Source: Burkholderiaceae bacterium
GTDB taxonomy: Bacteria; Pseudomonadota; Gammaproteobacteria; Burkholderiales; Burkholderiaceae_C
Assembly: GCA_016790575.1 (NCBI GenBank)
Contig: JAEUOU010000010.1
Coordinates: forward strand, 248,001-312,000
Direction of reading: 5' to 3'
DNA: 64,000 nucleotides
Part shown: piece after piece, positions 36,075 through 43,236 of the stretch
Numbering within the stretch: position 1 is the stretch's first letter
How the letters are laid out: the number at the start of each line of letters is the position of its first letter
The notes under the pieces: model-generated
The model's database searches: none
What the model was told of the DNA's origin: nothing
Seen by the model: the letters and a program-made list of their open reading frames with translations, nothing else
Position numbers and translations under genes: made by a program

Positions 36075-36584
36075 TCACAAGGGCGCGGACATTTGCACAT
36101 GGTCGATGCCCGCCTCCTGAAAAATTTCGCCGTTGGGCTGAAAACCCAAGGCCACATAAAACGGGATCGCCGCGCACTGGGCGTTCAGAATCACCCGCCG
36201 GTCGCCACGTTGGCGCGCCTGCTCCATCAGGGTGCGCACCAGCAAGGCCCCGATTCCGGTGCGCCGCGCCGGCCGCAACACCGCCAGGCGACCGATCTGC
36301 GCCACACCGGGCTCCGGTGCCAGCAGCCGGCCGGTGCCCACCGCGTCACCTTGTTCCGAAAACACCACCACATGCAGGGCCGGCTGGTCGGCCTCATCCC
36401 ATTCCAGCTCCTCGGCGATCTGTTGCTCCTGCACAAACACCGCCCGCCGAACCTGGGCTGCGGGCGCTTGCAACTCACCCCAGCTCCCGCAGCGCACCCG
36501 GCCCGCTGCGGCATTCCGCGTGGCGCCGGCGGATTGCACAGTGGGTGCTGCGGCCGAACCAGCGGCGTCAGGATTTGCGGTCAT
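36075..36584 (-). CDS. GNAT family N-acetyltransferase
   Basis: From the ATG at 36584 (AAAGGA upstream at 8 nt) the protein is 169 residues. The acetyl-CoA loop is IGRLAVLRPARRTGIGALLV, followed by LNAQCAAIPFYVALGFQPNG. The core RRAVFVQEQQIAEELEWDEA resembles the ElaA/YjdJ branch. Substrate unknown. The first ~45 residues are low-complexity. It lies 13 bp after an esterase gene in the same direction. Confidence 0.8.
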   Translation of the reverse strand: MTANPDAAGSAAAPTVQSAGATRNAAAGRVRCGSWGELQAPAAQVRRAVFVQEQQIAEELEWDEADQPALHVVVFSEQGDAVGTGRLLAPEPGVAQIGRLAVLRPARRTGIGALLVRTLMEQARQRGDRRVILNAQCAAIPFYVALGFQPNGEIFQEAGIDHVQMSAPL

Positions 36585-36597
36585 GCCAGTTGTCCTT

Positions 36598-37617
36598 TCA
36601 AGGGTGTTTTCGCGCATGGGGGGTGGCGGGCTGGGTGCCCAGCGCGTGGCGCAGCGCCCGCGCCGCGTCGGCATGGGCTGTCAGCGCCTCGGGGATGGCG
36701 CGCCCCAGGTTGATGAAGCCGTGCACCACGCCGCGGTAAATCTCCAGGTCCACCGGCACACCGGCGGCGCGCAGGCGGTCGGCGTAGGCGACGCCTTCGT
36801 CGGTCAGCGGGTCGCACTCGGCCAGGCCGATCCAGGCCGGCGCCACGCCGTCCAGCTCCCGCACCTGGCCGGCCTCGTCCACGCCATCCAGAGGGGCAAA
36901 GCGCCAGTCGGCATGGTCGGTGGGGCGCTGCAGGTACTGGCTGAAAAAGTAGCGGATGTGCGCCTCTTCCAGCAAAAAGCCGTGGCGGAAGGTGTGGTGC
37001 GACGCCGTGTCCTGCCGGGCGCAGGTGCCGGGGTAAAACAGCAGCTGCAGGGCCAGCGGCCAGCCCGCATCGCGCGCCTGGAGGGCGCACACCGCCGCCA
37101 GCGTGCCGCCGGCGCTGTCGCCGCCCACGGCCAGGCGCGTGCCGTCCAGCCCCAGCGCGGCGGCCTGCGCGCGCAGCCAGGCCAGGCTGTCCCAGGCGTC
37201 GAACACGGCGGTGGGAAACGGATGCTCCGGCGCCAGGCGGTAGTCCACCGAAAGCACCGCGCAATGCGCCAGGTGCGCCAGGTGGCGGCACAACACATCA
37301 TGGGTGGCGACGCTGCCCACCGTGAAGCCGCCGCCGTGGCAATACATCAGCACCGGCAGCGCGGCGCCCGCCTCGGCGTGCGGGGCATACAAGCGGGCCG
37401 GAATGGCGTGGCCGTCCCGCGCGGGGATGTGCAGGTCTTCCACCCGGGGCAGCTTGTGTGGGGCCAGTTCCAGCACACCGGCGCTGGCTTCGTAGGCGGC
37501 GCGGGCCTGCGCGGGCGTGAGCGCGTGCAGCGGCGGGCGGCCGGCGCGCTCGATGCGGTCGAGCACGCCGCGCATCACGGGCGTGAGCAAGGCGCGCGGG
37601 TTGCGGTGGTGACTCAT
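36598..37617 (-). CDS. Alpha/beta hydrolase, hormone-sensitive lipase family
   Basis: The 339-residue protein from the ATG at 37617 has the oxyanion motif H94-G-G-G97 in LMYCHGGGFTVGS and the nucleophile Ser168 in GGDSAGG. The Asp and His follow in AECDPLTDEG and YRGVVHGFIN. This is the HSL/bHSL esterase family with activity on short-chain esters. It is divergent from an alcohol dehydrogenase gene (65 bp gap), which could point to a shared ester/alcohol catabolic role. Confidence 0.88.
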   Translation of the reverse strand: MSHHRNPRALLTPVMRGVLDRIERAGRPPLHALTPAQARAAYEASAGVLELAPHKLPRVEDLHIPARDGHAIPARLYAPHAEAGAALPVLMYCHGGGFTVGSVATHDVLCRHLAHLAHCAVLSVDYRLAPEHPFPTAVFDAWDSLAWLRAQAAALGLDGTRLAVGGDSAGGTLAAVCALQARDAGWPLALQLLFYPGTCARQDTASHHTFRHGFLLEEAHIRYFFSQYLQRPTDHADWRFAPLDGVDEAGQVRELDGVAPAWIGLAECDPLTDEGVAYADRLRAAGVPVDLEIYRGVVHGFINLGRAIPEALTAHADAARALRHALGTQPATPHARKHP

Positions 37618-37682
37618 GACGGGCCGGGTTCTGATTACAGTGAAGGCTTGGCATCGTACAGGGCAACCCGGAGACAAACCCC

Positions 37683-38819
37683 ATGGCTTTCATCTACTAC
37701 CTGACCCAGATTCAGATCGACTTTGGCGCCATCAACCTGCTGGCCGCCGAGTGCGAGCGCGTGGGCATCCGCCGCCCGCTGATCGTGACCGACCCCGGCG
37801 TCAAAGCCGTCGGCATCCTGCAGCAGGCGCTGGACGCCCTGCCCGGATTGCGCGTGGCCGTGTACGACCAGACCCCCTCCAACCCCACCGAGGCCGCCGT
37901 GCGCGCCGCCGCCGAGGTCTACCGCACCCAGGGCTGCGACGGCCTGATCGCCGTGGGCGGCGGCTCGGCCATCGACTGCGCCAAGGGCGTGGCCATCGCC
38001 GCCACGCACGAAGGCCCCCTGAAAACCTACGCCACCATCGAAGGCGGCTCGCCCAGAATCACCGAACGCGTGGCCCCGCTGATTGCCGTGCCCACCACCG
38101 CCGGCACCGGCAGCGAAGTGGCGCGCGGCGCGATCGTCATCGTGGACGACGGCCGCAAGCTGGGTTTTCACAGCTGGCACCTGCTGCCCAAGACCGCCAT
38201 CTGCGACCCCGGCCTCACGCTGGGCCTGCCGCCGGTTCTGACGGCCGCCACCGGCATGGACGCCATCGCCCACTGCATGGAAACCTTCATGGCCGCGCCC
38301 TTCAACCCGCCGGCCGACGGCATCGCGCTGGACGGCCTGGCCCGCGGCTGGGCGCACATCGAGCGCGCCACCCGCGACGGCCAGGACCGCGAAGCCCGCC
38401 TGAACATGATGAGCGCCAGCATGCAGGGCGCCATGGCCTTCCAGAAAGGCCTGGGCTGCGTGCACTCCTTGAGCCACAGCCTGGGCGGCGTGAACCCGCG
38501 CCTGCACCACGGCACGCTGAACGCCCTCTTCCTGCCCGCCGTGATCCGCTTCAACGCCACGGCCGAGTCGGTGCAAAAAGAGCGCCGCCTGGACCGCATG
38601 GCCCAGGCCATGGGCCTGGCCCGCGGCGACGACATCCCCGATGCCATCCGCGCGCTGAACGCCCGCCTGGGCCTGCCCAGCGGCCTGGCGGCCGTGGGCG
38701 TGACCGAGGACCTGTTCGACGCCGTGATCACCGGCGCCCTGGCCGACCACTGCCACAAGACCAATCCGCGGCTGGCGAGTGCGGAGGAGTACCGGGGGAT
38801 GTTGCGGGAGAGTATGTGA
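37683..38819 (+). CDS. Iron-containing alcohol dehydrogenase
   Basis: The 378-residue group III dehydrogenase shows the NAD-binding GCDGLIAVGGGSAIDCAKG and TTAGTGSEVARGAIV. The metal ligands lie in TGMDAIAHCMETF and GCVHSLSHSLGGVNPRLHHG. These enzymes oxidise or reduce alcohols and aldehydes, including 4-hydroxybutyrate. The substrate cannot be assigned. It is the last core-like gene before the AT-rich cassette region. Confidence 0.88.
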   Translation: MAFIYYLTQIQIDFGAINLLAAECERVGIRRPLIVTDPGVKAVGILQQALDALPGLRVAVYDQTPSNPTEAAVRAAAEVYRTQGCDGLIAVGGGSAIDCAKGVAIAATHEGPLKTYATIEGGSPRITERVAPLIAVPTTAGTGSEVARGAIVIVDDGRKLGFHSWHLLPKTAICDPGLTLGLPPVLTAATGMDAIAHCMETFMAAPFNPPADGIALDGLARGWAHIERATRDGQDREARLNMMSASMQGAMAFQKGLGCVHSLSHSLGGVNPRLHHGTLNALFLPAVIRFNATAESVQKERRLDRMAQAMGLARGDDIPDAIRALNARLGLPSGLAAVGVTEDLFDAVITGALADHCHKTNPRLASAEEYRGMLRESM

Positions 38820-38869
38820 GGGGGGGCGGCGTGGCCGATTTCTGCCTGAAACGCCCTCCTGGTAAGTCC

Positions 38870-38913
38870 TGAATTGATAGCAGCTTGTGGCCGGTTTGCG
38901 CTGGGAAGGGGCA
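38870..38913 (-). repeat. Dispersed repeat, copy 6 (degenerate)
   Basis: Minus-strand sequence TTCCCAGCGCAAACCGGCCA, then AAGCTGCTATCAATTC, matches the family with several changes. It lies just after the alcohol dehydrogenase gene. Confidence 0.55.
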
Positions 38914-39029
38914 CAAAAGACTCCGAAAATCGGCCTTTTCAAGGCGCTGGGGTGCCGGCGCGGGTGTGTTGAGGCCTCGGTGGCGGCCCGGATGGGCATC
39001 TGGAGGTCTAATTTTCAGATGATTTCAAC

Positions 39030-39075
39030 CGATTCCCGGCGCCGGATGTCCATCGGCAGCTATTGTTTTTGACGA
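39030..39075 (+). repeat. Dispersed repeat, copy 7 (degenerate)
   Basis: TTCCCGGCGCCGGATGTCCA, then TCGGCAGCTATTGTTTTTGA. The core is diverged, but the AGCTATTGTTT block is clear. From 39076 to 39424 I see no recognisable gene. One open frame from 39127 has no family motifs and runs into the attC-like structure. Confidence 0.55.
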
Positions 39076-39424
39076 CCCTGAGCGGGCAATCGGCATCCGG
39101 CAAACTGTGCGGTCAGTGCGTCGCCAATGTGCGCTAAGGAGGTGACCGGGGATCCCAAGCGCTACGCGTTATACGGCCGCGAGCAAAGCGAAAACGGTAT
39201 TACCCCGCCGCGCCCTGTCGCGGGGAGGCCGAACCGGTCCACCGCGACCACCCCATTAGAAAATAAAATCGCTGCCTTCCTGATCACCGGTCTAAAGTGC
39301 CCTTGGGACTGTACGTCGCACCATTGCGCCATCAGTCGGTTTGAGCGCTGGGAAGTAGATGACAGGGTTCATTTCACCGTCGGACGCTGGTCTTTCGGGC
39401 AGAGTTCCGCGCCAAATGCCTGTT

Positions 39425-39537
39425 GTAATGCGGATTTCAGGACCGAGGAGAATGGCGCATCGCCTTGCGCCATTGCGCTTATCCCGTCCGGTATCCTGGG
39501 CTGGACGGTTTATCCGACGAGCTACATTACGTTCGGC
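39425..39537 (+). other. attC-like imperfect inverted repeat before the first cassette gene
   Basis: GTAATGCGGAT (39425-39435) pairs with ATCCG (39512-39516) and CATTAC (39525-39530), with an 8-nt bulge. The centre is a perfect 9-bp hairpin AATGGCGCA / TGCGCCATT (39451-39474, 6-nt loop). The right end reads CATTACGTTCGGC, ending in GTTCGGC, 6 of 7 to the R' core GTTRRRY. It ends 26 bp before the next start codon, as a cassette boundary should. It fits attC less well than the two sites downstream. Confidence 0.4.
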
Positions 39538-39563
39538 GTCATGACTCACTGAGGACAATCTCG

Positions 39564-40583
39564 ATGGATATTCCTGGCGAAAAACTCATCATCAAGCTTT
39601 GGGAAACAATAGCCGACAAGGGTATTGGTAGTCTGCTGAAGCCATGGCAGATTCGACGTGAGGGCCGGGCAAACCTTGATGTCAAGCGCGAAGAAGTGCT
39701 GGCTCTGGCACAGGCAGAGGCCGATGCAGCTGCGATACGGTCAGGCCAGAAGTTACTTTTGATTAGCGGCGAGATTGTAAATCGACCGGCTTTAGGAGCC
39801 CTATCGGTTATCCATGAAAGCGCCGACAAAGCTCCATTAGCGCTGCCTCGTGCAATTGAAATTGCAGATCAAAACTTGCAAGCAGAGGCGATAAGGCAAG
39901 AAGTATCCATCGCAAGAGCGGTCGTGTATGCCGAAGAGGAATTGCAGAAAGACACTTCAGAGCCACCTCAGGATAGCCCACAGGACGACTGGCTCCTCAG
40001 GTGGCGTGAATGCGCCGCCGGCGTTTCATCCGATGAGTTGCAGCAAATTTGGGGGAAAGTACTCGCAGGAGAGGTAAAGTCACCGGGGCGTTTTTCATTG
40101 CGAACATTGGAGTTTCTCCGCAACCTATCGCAAGCTGAAGCGCAGGCGATAGAAAGAATTTCACCGTTTGTCATTTCTGGCATTTTTTATCGCGGCGATG
40201 AAGACATGTTGAACGCCGAAGGCGTGTCGTTCTCAGACTTGTTGGCAATGCAAGAATTGGGCGTGCTGGCTGGCGTGGACGGGCTTGGCCTCGAAATCAC
40301 TTGGAATTCAGATTCCCCCACATCCTTCCAGAAGGCACTTACTTGCCATGGTGCGCTGATACTCGCTACGGCACAGGACGCTAGCAAGATCATTAAGCTG
40401 AAGGTCTGTGCGGTAACCGCCATAGGCAAGCAGGTTCTTAGTCTGGGAAGCTTCTTGCCAAACATGAAGATGGTCGAATCTGTTGCCTCTGCAATCAAAA
40501 CTCTTGGCTTCGATGTCCAAATCGGAAACTACATTCAAGTCGGCGTAGATCAATTTCAGGCCGCCAACATGAGGCAGGTATGA
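39564..40583 (+). CDS. DUF2806-like protein, putative integron cassette gene
   Basis: The 339-residue protein begins MDIPGEKLIIKLWETIADKG, followed by a long, charged, probably helical N-terminal half and then DDWLLRWRECAAGVSSDELQ with QIWGKVLAGEVKSPGRFSLR. This pattern recalls DUF2806 (TIGR03899-like) proteins, which have no established function. No signal peptide or membrane helix is seen. GAGGA lies before the ATG. Its TGA stop falls inside the left arm of the attC site, the normal geometry of an integron cassette. It may be unrelated to, or accessory to, the Pycsar genes next door. Confidence 0.7.
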   Translation: MDIPGEKLIIKLWETIADKGIGSLLKPWQIRREGRANLDVKREEVLALAQAEADAAAIRSGQKLLLISGEIVNRPALGALSVIHESADKAPLALPRAIEIADQNLQAEAIRQEVSIARAVVYAEEELQKDTSEPPQDSPQDDWLLRWRECAAGVSSDELQQIWGKVLAGEVKSPGRFSLRTLEFLRNLSQAEAQAIERISPFVISGIFYRGDEDMLNAEGVSFSDLLAMQELGVLAGVDGLGLEITWNSDSPTSFQKALTCHGALILATAQDASKIIKLKVCAVTAIGKQVLSLGSFLPNMKMVESVASAIKTLGFDVQIGNYIQVGVDQFQAANMRQV

Positions 40584-40651
40584 CGTCGAACCCATCATTC
40601 CACCGGAACTGCGCGAAAAGACGCGCTGGCCGGTGAATTCAAACGTTAAAA
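40578..40651 (+). other. Integron attC-like recombination site 1
   Basis: This 74-bp imperfect inverted repeat follows the DUF2806-like gene. The left R'' box GTATGAC contains that gene's stop codon. The stem shows CACCGG (40601-40606) with CCGGTG (40630-40635) and GCGCG / CGCGC around an AAAAGA loop. The right end TGAATTCAAACGTTAAAAC matches the common cassette ending (TTAACTCAAGCGTTAGAC type), with R' GTTAAAA, 6 of 7 to GTTRRRY. The crossover point would be at 40645-40646. Confidence 0.75.
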
Positions 40652-40670
40652 CTCTCATCACGACGGCAAA

Positions 40671-41423
40671 GTGAACTACGATGCATTAGAGAAGGCCTAC
40701 TGGGAAGCGCAGAAGCAGCGCATAGAGAATCTCCGCCAAAAAATCAGCGGAAGACCGAACATTGGCGATGGCCGCGTTGTCCCCGCGGATGAAGACCTTT
40801 CGATTGGTGATGGCCGTCGACTCAAGATGGCTGTGATGTTTATCGACATCTGTGGATTTTCATTGCGTCCTATGGAGACAAGCGAAGAGCAAGACTTGAC
40901 GCTGCGCATATTGAATTTGTATTTCACCGAAATGATCAGGATCGCAGAGGAGTACGGCGGAAACGTCGAAAAGAATACCGGGGACGGGCTCCTCATCTAT
41001 TTCAATGACAACGAAGGCAACCCACCAGAAAACGGCCCCAAACGAGCTGTGGCCTGTGCCCTTACGATGTTTGCCGCAACCAACTATTTGATAAATCCAA
41101 TCATTCATGCATCCAAAGCAAAGCCGATTGAATTTAGGGTATCTATTGATTATGGAAGCGTAACCGTAGCAAGAATAGGTGCCCCCAGAAGATTTAATGC
41201 CAATGTAGCAATCGGCACAACAGCGAACTTCGCGTCAAAGGTTATGCGATTTGCTCAGGCTGGCGAAATCGTCATAGGGGAGTCAGCAAAAAACCTCTTG
41301 CCTGCAACATGGACAAATAACTGGGCCGAGGTAATTCCAGAGCCGAGTGGATGGACTTACACTGCAACAGGTGCACCATATCGACTATATAAGTATATCG
41401 GACGCTGGAAAAACTTCCTGTGA
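40671..41423 (+). CDS. pycC: Class III nucleotidyl cyclase, probable Pycsar cyclase PycC
   Basis: The 250-residue protein starts at a GTG 20 bp after attC site 1. Metal ligands are D59 in MFIDICGFS and D105 in KNTGDGLLIYF. The substrate loop is RVSIDYGSVTVARIG, and the catalytic Asn186 is in GTTANFASK. By eye, the residue matching the purine-specifying Asp (adenylyl) or Cys (guanylyl) is V179, and the transition-state Arg is K190. This fits a pyrimidine cyclase making cCMP or cUMP on infection. The next gene encodes a PycTM-like membrane effector, the known Pycsar pair. The product nucleotide is inferred, not shown. Confidence 0.8.
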   Translation: MNYDALEKAYWEAQKQRIENLRQKISGRPNIGDGRVVPADEDLSIGDGRRLKMAVMFIDICGFSLRPMETSEEQDLTLRILNLYFTEMIRIAEEYGGNVEKNTGDGLLIYFNDNEGNPPENGPKRAVACALTMFAATNYLINPIIHASKAKPIEFRVSIDYGSVTVARIGAPRRFNANVAIGTTANFASKVMRFAQAGEIVIGESAKNLLPATWTNNWAEVIPEPSGWTYTATGAPYRLYKYIGRWKNFL

Positions 41424-41428
41424 GAAAA

Positions 41429-42067
41429 ATGAGCACTGACACACATCAATCCGCTGGGGGCACAGAGTTTCAACCGGGGCAAGTTCTCGGTAGGGCCTTG
41501 GCCCACAGCGCAATTGCTACCCCAACAGGCGACGGCATTAAGCCTGCTCTACCTTCGGCAGCACCAGATACAAAAGAGCAAGAAATCAAACTAAAATTCG
41601 CTGAAGAAACGCATCAGTATGTTCGCGACTACATTCGACAAGCAGATCAGAAGGCGACGTTCCTCTTTGCTGGCTCTAGCACACTCTTGACATATCTAAA
41701 TTCAATCAGCGTGGCCCAAAGCTGGCTCTCAAACCCAAAGACTTGGGGGTTGCTAGATGTACTCTCATTCTTTGCTACTTCCGGGCTAATGCTGGGCGCT
41801 GCTTTTTGCGCCTTTGTTATAACACCAAGACTTGGCGGATCTAGGAGGGGCCTCGTATTTTTTAGTGCAATTCAAGAATATGAAAGCCCAGCAGAATACT
41901 CAATCGAGCTGAATTCAAAACGTCCAGTTGAACTCTGTGAAGCAAAGCTTAAACATGTTCATGAGCTATCAAAGGTGTGCCACGCCAAGTTCAAATCATT
42001 GTCCTGGGCATTTAGAGCATCAATATTCGGGACTTTTTGCTCCTTCCTCGTCTTGATCATCAAATAA
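41429..42067 (+). CDS. pycTM: Pycsar membrane effector (PycTM-like)
   Basis: This protein has 212 residues from the ATG at 41429 (an in-frame GTG at 41420 overlaps the pycC stop and would add 3). The N-terminal ~55 residues are disordered. A conserved-type segment DYIRQADQKATFLFAGSSTL leads into membrane helix 1. Helix 2 is around LDVLSFFATSGLMLGAAFCA, followed by TPRLGGSRRG and a cytoplasmic region, and helix 3 is at the C terminus. In Pycsar, a cyclic pyrimidine nucleotide triggers such effectors to damage the inner membrane and stop phage growth. The position right after the cyclase supports the call. Confidence 0.8.
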   Translation: MSTDTHQSAGGTEFQPGQVLGRALAHSAIATPTGDGIKPALPSAAPDTKEQEIKLKFAEETHQYVRDYIRQADQKATFLFAGSSTLLTYLNSISVAQSWLSNPKTWGLLDVLSFFATSGLMLGAAFCAFVITPRLGGSRRGLVFFSAIQEYESPAEYSIELNSKRPVELCEAKLKHVHELSKVCHAKFKSLSWAFRASIFGTFCSFLVLIIK

Positions 42068-42072
42068 CCAAG

Positions 42073-42189
42073 TTCTAACTGTCGGTTCAACGCAGACGCC
42101 AACATGGGCCATCGCTTCGCGGTTTTGATGGTCCATGTTGGTGCCCTCGGCGCTTCGCGCTCCGGCGCCGGTTAACCTGGGCGTTGCAC
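42073..42189 (+). other. Integron attC-like recombination site 2
   Basis: This 117-bp imperfect palindrome begins 5 bp after the effector stop. The left end TTCTAACTGTCGGTTCAACG resembles the cassette TAACAATTCGTTCAAGC type. The right end reads GCCGGTTAACCTGGGCGTTG, ending in GTTGCAC (6 of 7 to GTTRRRY). Inner arms CCAACATGG (42099-42107) and CCATGTTGG (42133-42141) pair perfectly. Length is within the known attC range (~57-141 bp). Confidence 0.8.
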
Positions 42190-42223
42190 CACCTCCTAAC
42201 TTCAAAGCGCTAACCGCCGATTT

Positions 42224-42262
42224 CTAGCGCAAACTGGTCGCTTTTAGCTCCCATTCCCGTGG
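42224..42262 (+). repeat. Dispersed repeat, copy 8 (degenerate)
   Basis: TAGCGCAAACTGGTCGCTTT, then TAGCTCCCATTCCCGTGG, matches the family loosely. It lies 34 bp past attC site 2, marking the end of the cassette segment. Confidence 0.45.
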
Positions 42263-42295
42263 CGATTAACGCCCCGCCCAGCATCCGGCCGTCCA

Positions 42296-42760
42296 TCACA
42301 AGAGCTCCACCCGCCCCATATCCGACTTCTCCACCCACTCCCCAAACTCATCCGCCAGCTGCTGCGCAGCACCCGTTGCCGCGTTCCAGGCCTTCACCCG
42401 CGCCGCCAAATCGTTGCCGTAGCGGGTGAAGTCGGTGCGGTCGGGCAGTTTGCGGTTCGGCAGCGTGGCCCTCCAGGCGGGGTCGGGGGCGAGCACGACG
42501 GTGGTGTCGAGAAACGGGGTGGCGCCGTGGCGCCATTTCAGGGACTTGTCCAGCCAGCCGGGCACCGCCGCCTCCTGAAAGTGCGGGTACATCACCGGGC
42601 CGGCGCCAAAGGGCCCGGCTGCGGCGGGCAAGTCCACGTGCAGGTGCAGGTGGTCGTCGGTGATGCCTCTGTCCCGGTAGCCGCCTCGCGGCGCGCCGGG
42701 GATGTCGCGCACCGCGCGCAGCGCAAACGGGATGGAGCCCCAGGCCTGCAGGGCGCGCGA
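42296..42760 (-). pseudogene. Partial duplicate of the patatin gene (C-terminal third)
   Basis: Minus-strand translation matches the last ~150 residues of the intact patatin-like protein at 44316-45401 (shared blocks PNRKLPDRTDFTRYGNDLAA and KWRHGATPFLDTT). The catalytic DGG motif of the intact copy (YWDGGITDYH) is changed to YRDRGITDDH. The N-terminal two thirds, including the nucleophile Ser, are absent. The open frame continues to 42946 only through a dispersed repeat and unrelated DNA. Confidence 0.85.
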
Positions 42761-42811
42761 TGAAAGAATCAGGTCTTGTCTTTTGCCGCTACAGGGAGAA
42801 AACGCAGCAAT

Positions 42812-42860
42812 CTCGATCCCAAAGTTATAGCAAACAATCACCTTTTCACGCTGGGTAGCG
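42812..42860 (-). repeat. Dispersed repeat, copy 9
   Basis: Minus strand ACCCAGCGTGAAAAGGTGAT, then TGTTTGCTATAACTTTGGGA. It lies next to the truncated end of the patatin fragment, so the duplication broke near a repeat. Confidence 0.8.
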
Positions 42861-42963
42861 GCACTTTTTGCTTGAAAACCGCCCCTCACCTCCCGCGCCA
42901 CCCCCGCGCTGGCAATTTCCTCCAGCCCGCGAAAAGCTCCGGCCAACTAATCGATCAGGCGCC

Positions 42964-43083
42964 CAGCTGCGCCGTGGTCTTCAAAGGTGGTTTTTCAACT
43001 CCACGGGTGAGGCTTGGCAGGCGCGCATGGACGGCGTGCTGAAGGAATACGTCATGAAACAGGTTGGACGGACGCCCGGCTGA
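42964..43083 (+). pseudogene. C-terminal remnant of a BrnA-type antitoxin
   Basis: The frame ending at the TGA 43081-43083 encodes RWFFNSTGEAWQARMDGVLK followed by EYVMKQ. This matches the C-terminal helix pair of BrnA antitoxins (consensus WF..TG.GWQ.RMN.VLR.Y). No toxin or antitoxin start lies upstream. It is a fragment of a second, lost brnTA module, unlike the intact pair at 276-873. Confidence 0.65.
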
Positions 43084-43137
43084 CGCGCCCGTGCCCCGGC
43101 AGGGCATGAACCGCCCGGTTTCAAGCCAAAACACGCC

Positions 43138-43182
43138 CTACCCAGCGTCAAAAGGTCAATGTCTGCTCTGTCTTTAGGAGCG
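43138..43182 (+). repeat. Dispersed repeat, copy 10
   Basis: ACCCAGCGTCAAAAGGTCAA, then TGTCTGCTCTGTCTTTAGGA. It is opposite in orientation to copy 9, about 280 bp away, bracketing the BrnA remnant. Confidence 0.8.
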
Positions 43183-43236
43183 AAACCACCCCGTCGCGGC
43201 CCGCTGCCCGCCCCTGCAAAGTGCAGCAGCCCGCCT

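Noticed and set aside
39127-39552. Plus-strand open frame of 141 codons before the cassette genes
   Set aside because: No family motifs or convincing ribosome-binding site, and its end runs through the attC-like hairpin. I treat the region as non-coding, with low certainty.
40671-42067. CBASS instead of Pycsar
   Set aside because: CBASS uses a CD-NTase (GS...DxD nucleotidyltransferase fold). The protein here has class III cyclase motifs (FIDICGFS, TGDG), and the partner lacks Cap-type effector motifs.
42761-42946. N-terminal extension of the patatin fragment
   Set aside because: It reads through a dispersed repeat and DNA with no similarity to the intact patatin; it is an open frame by chance.
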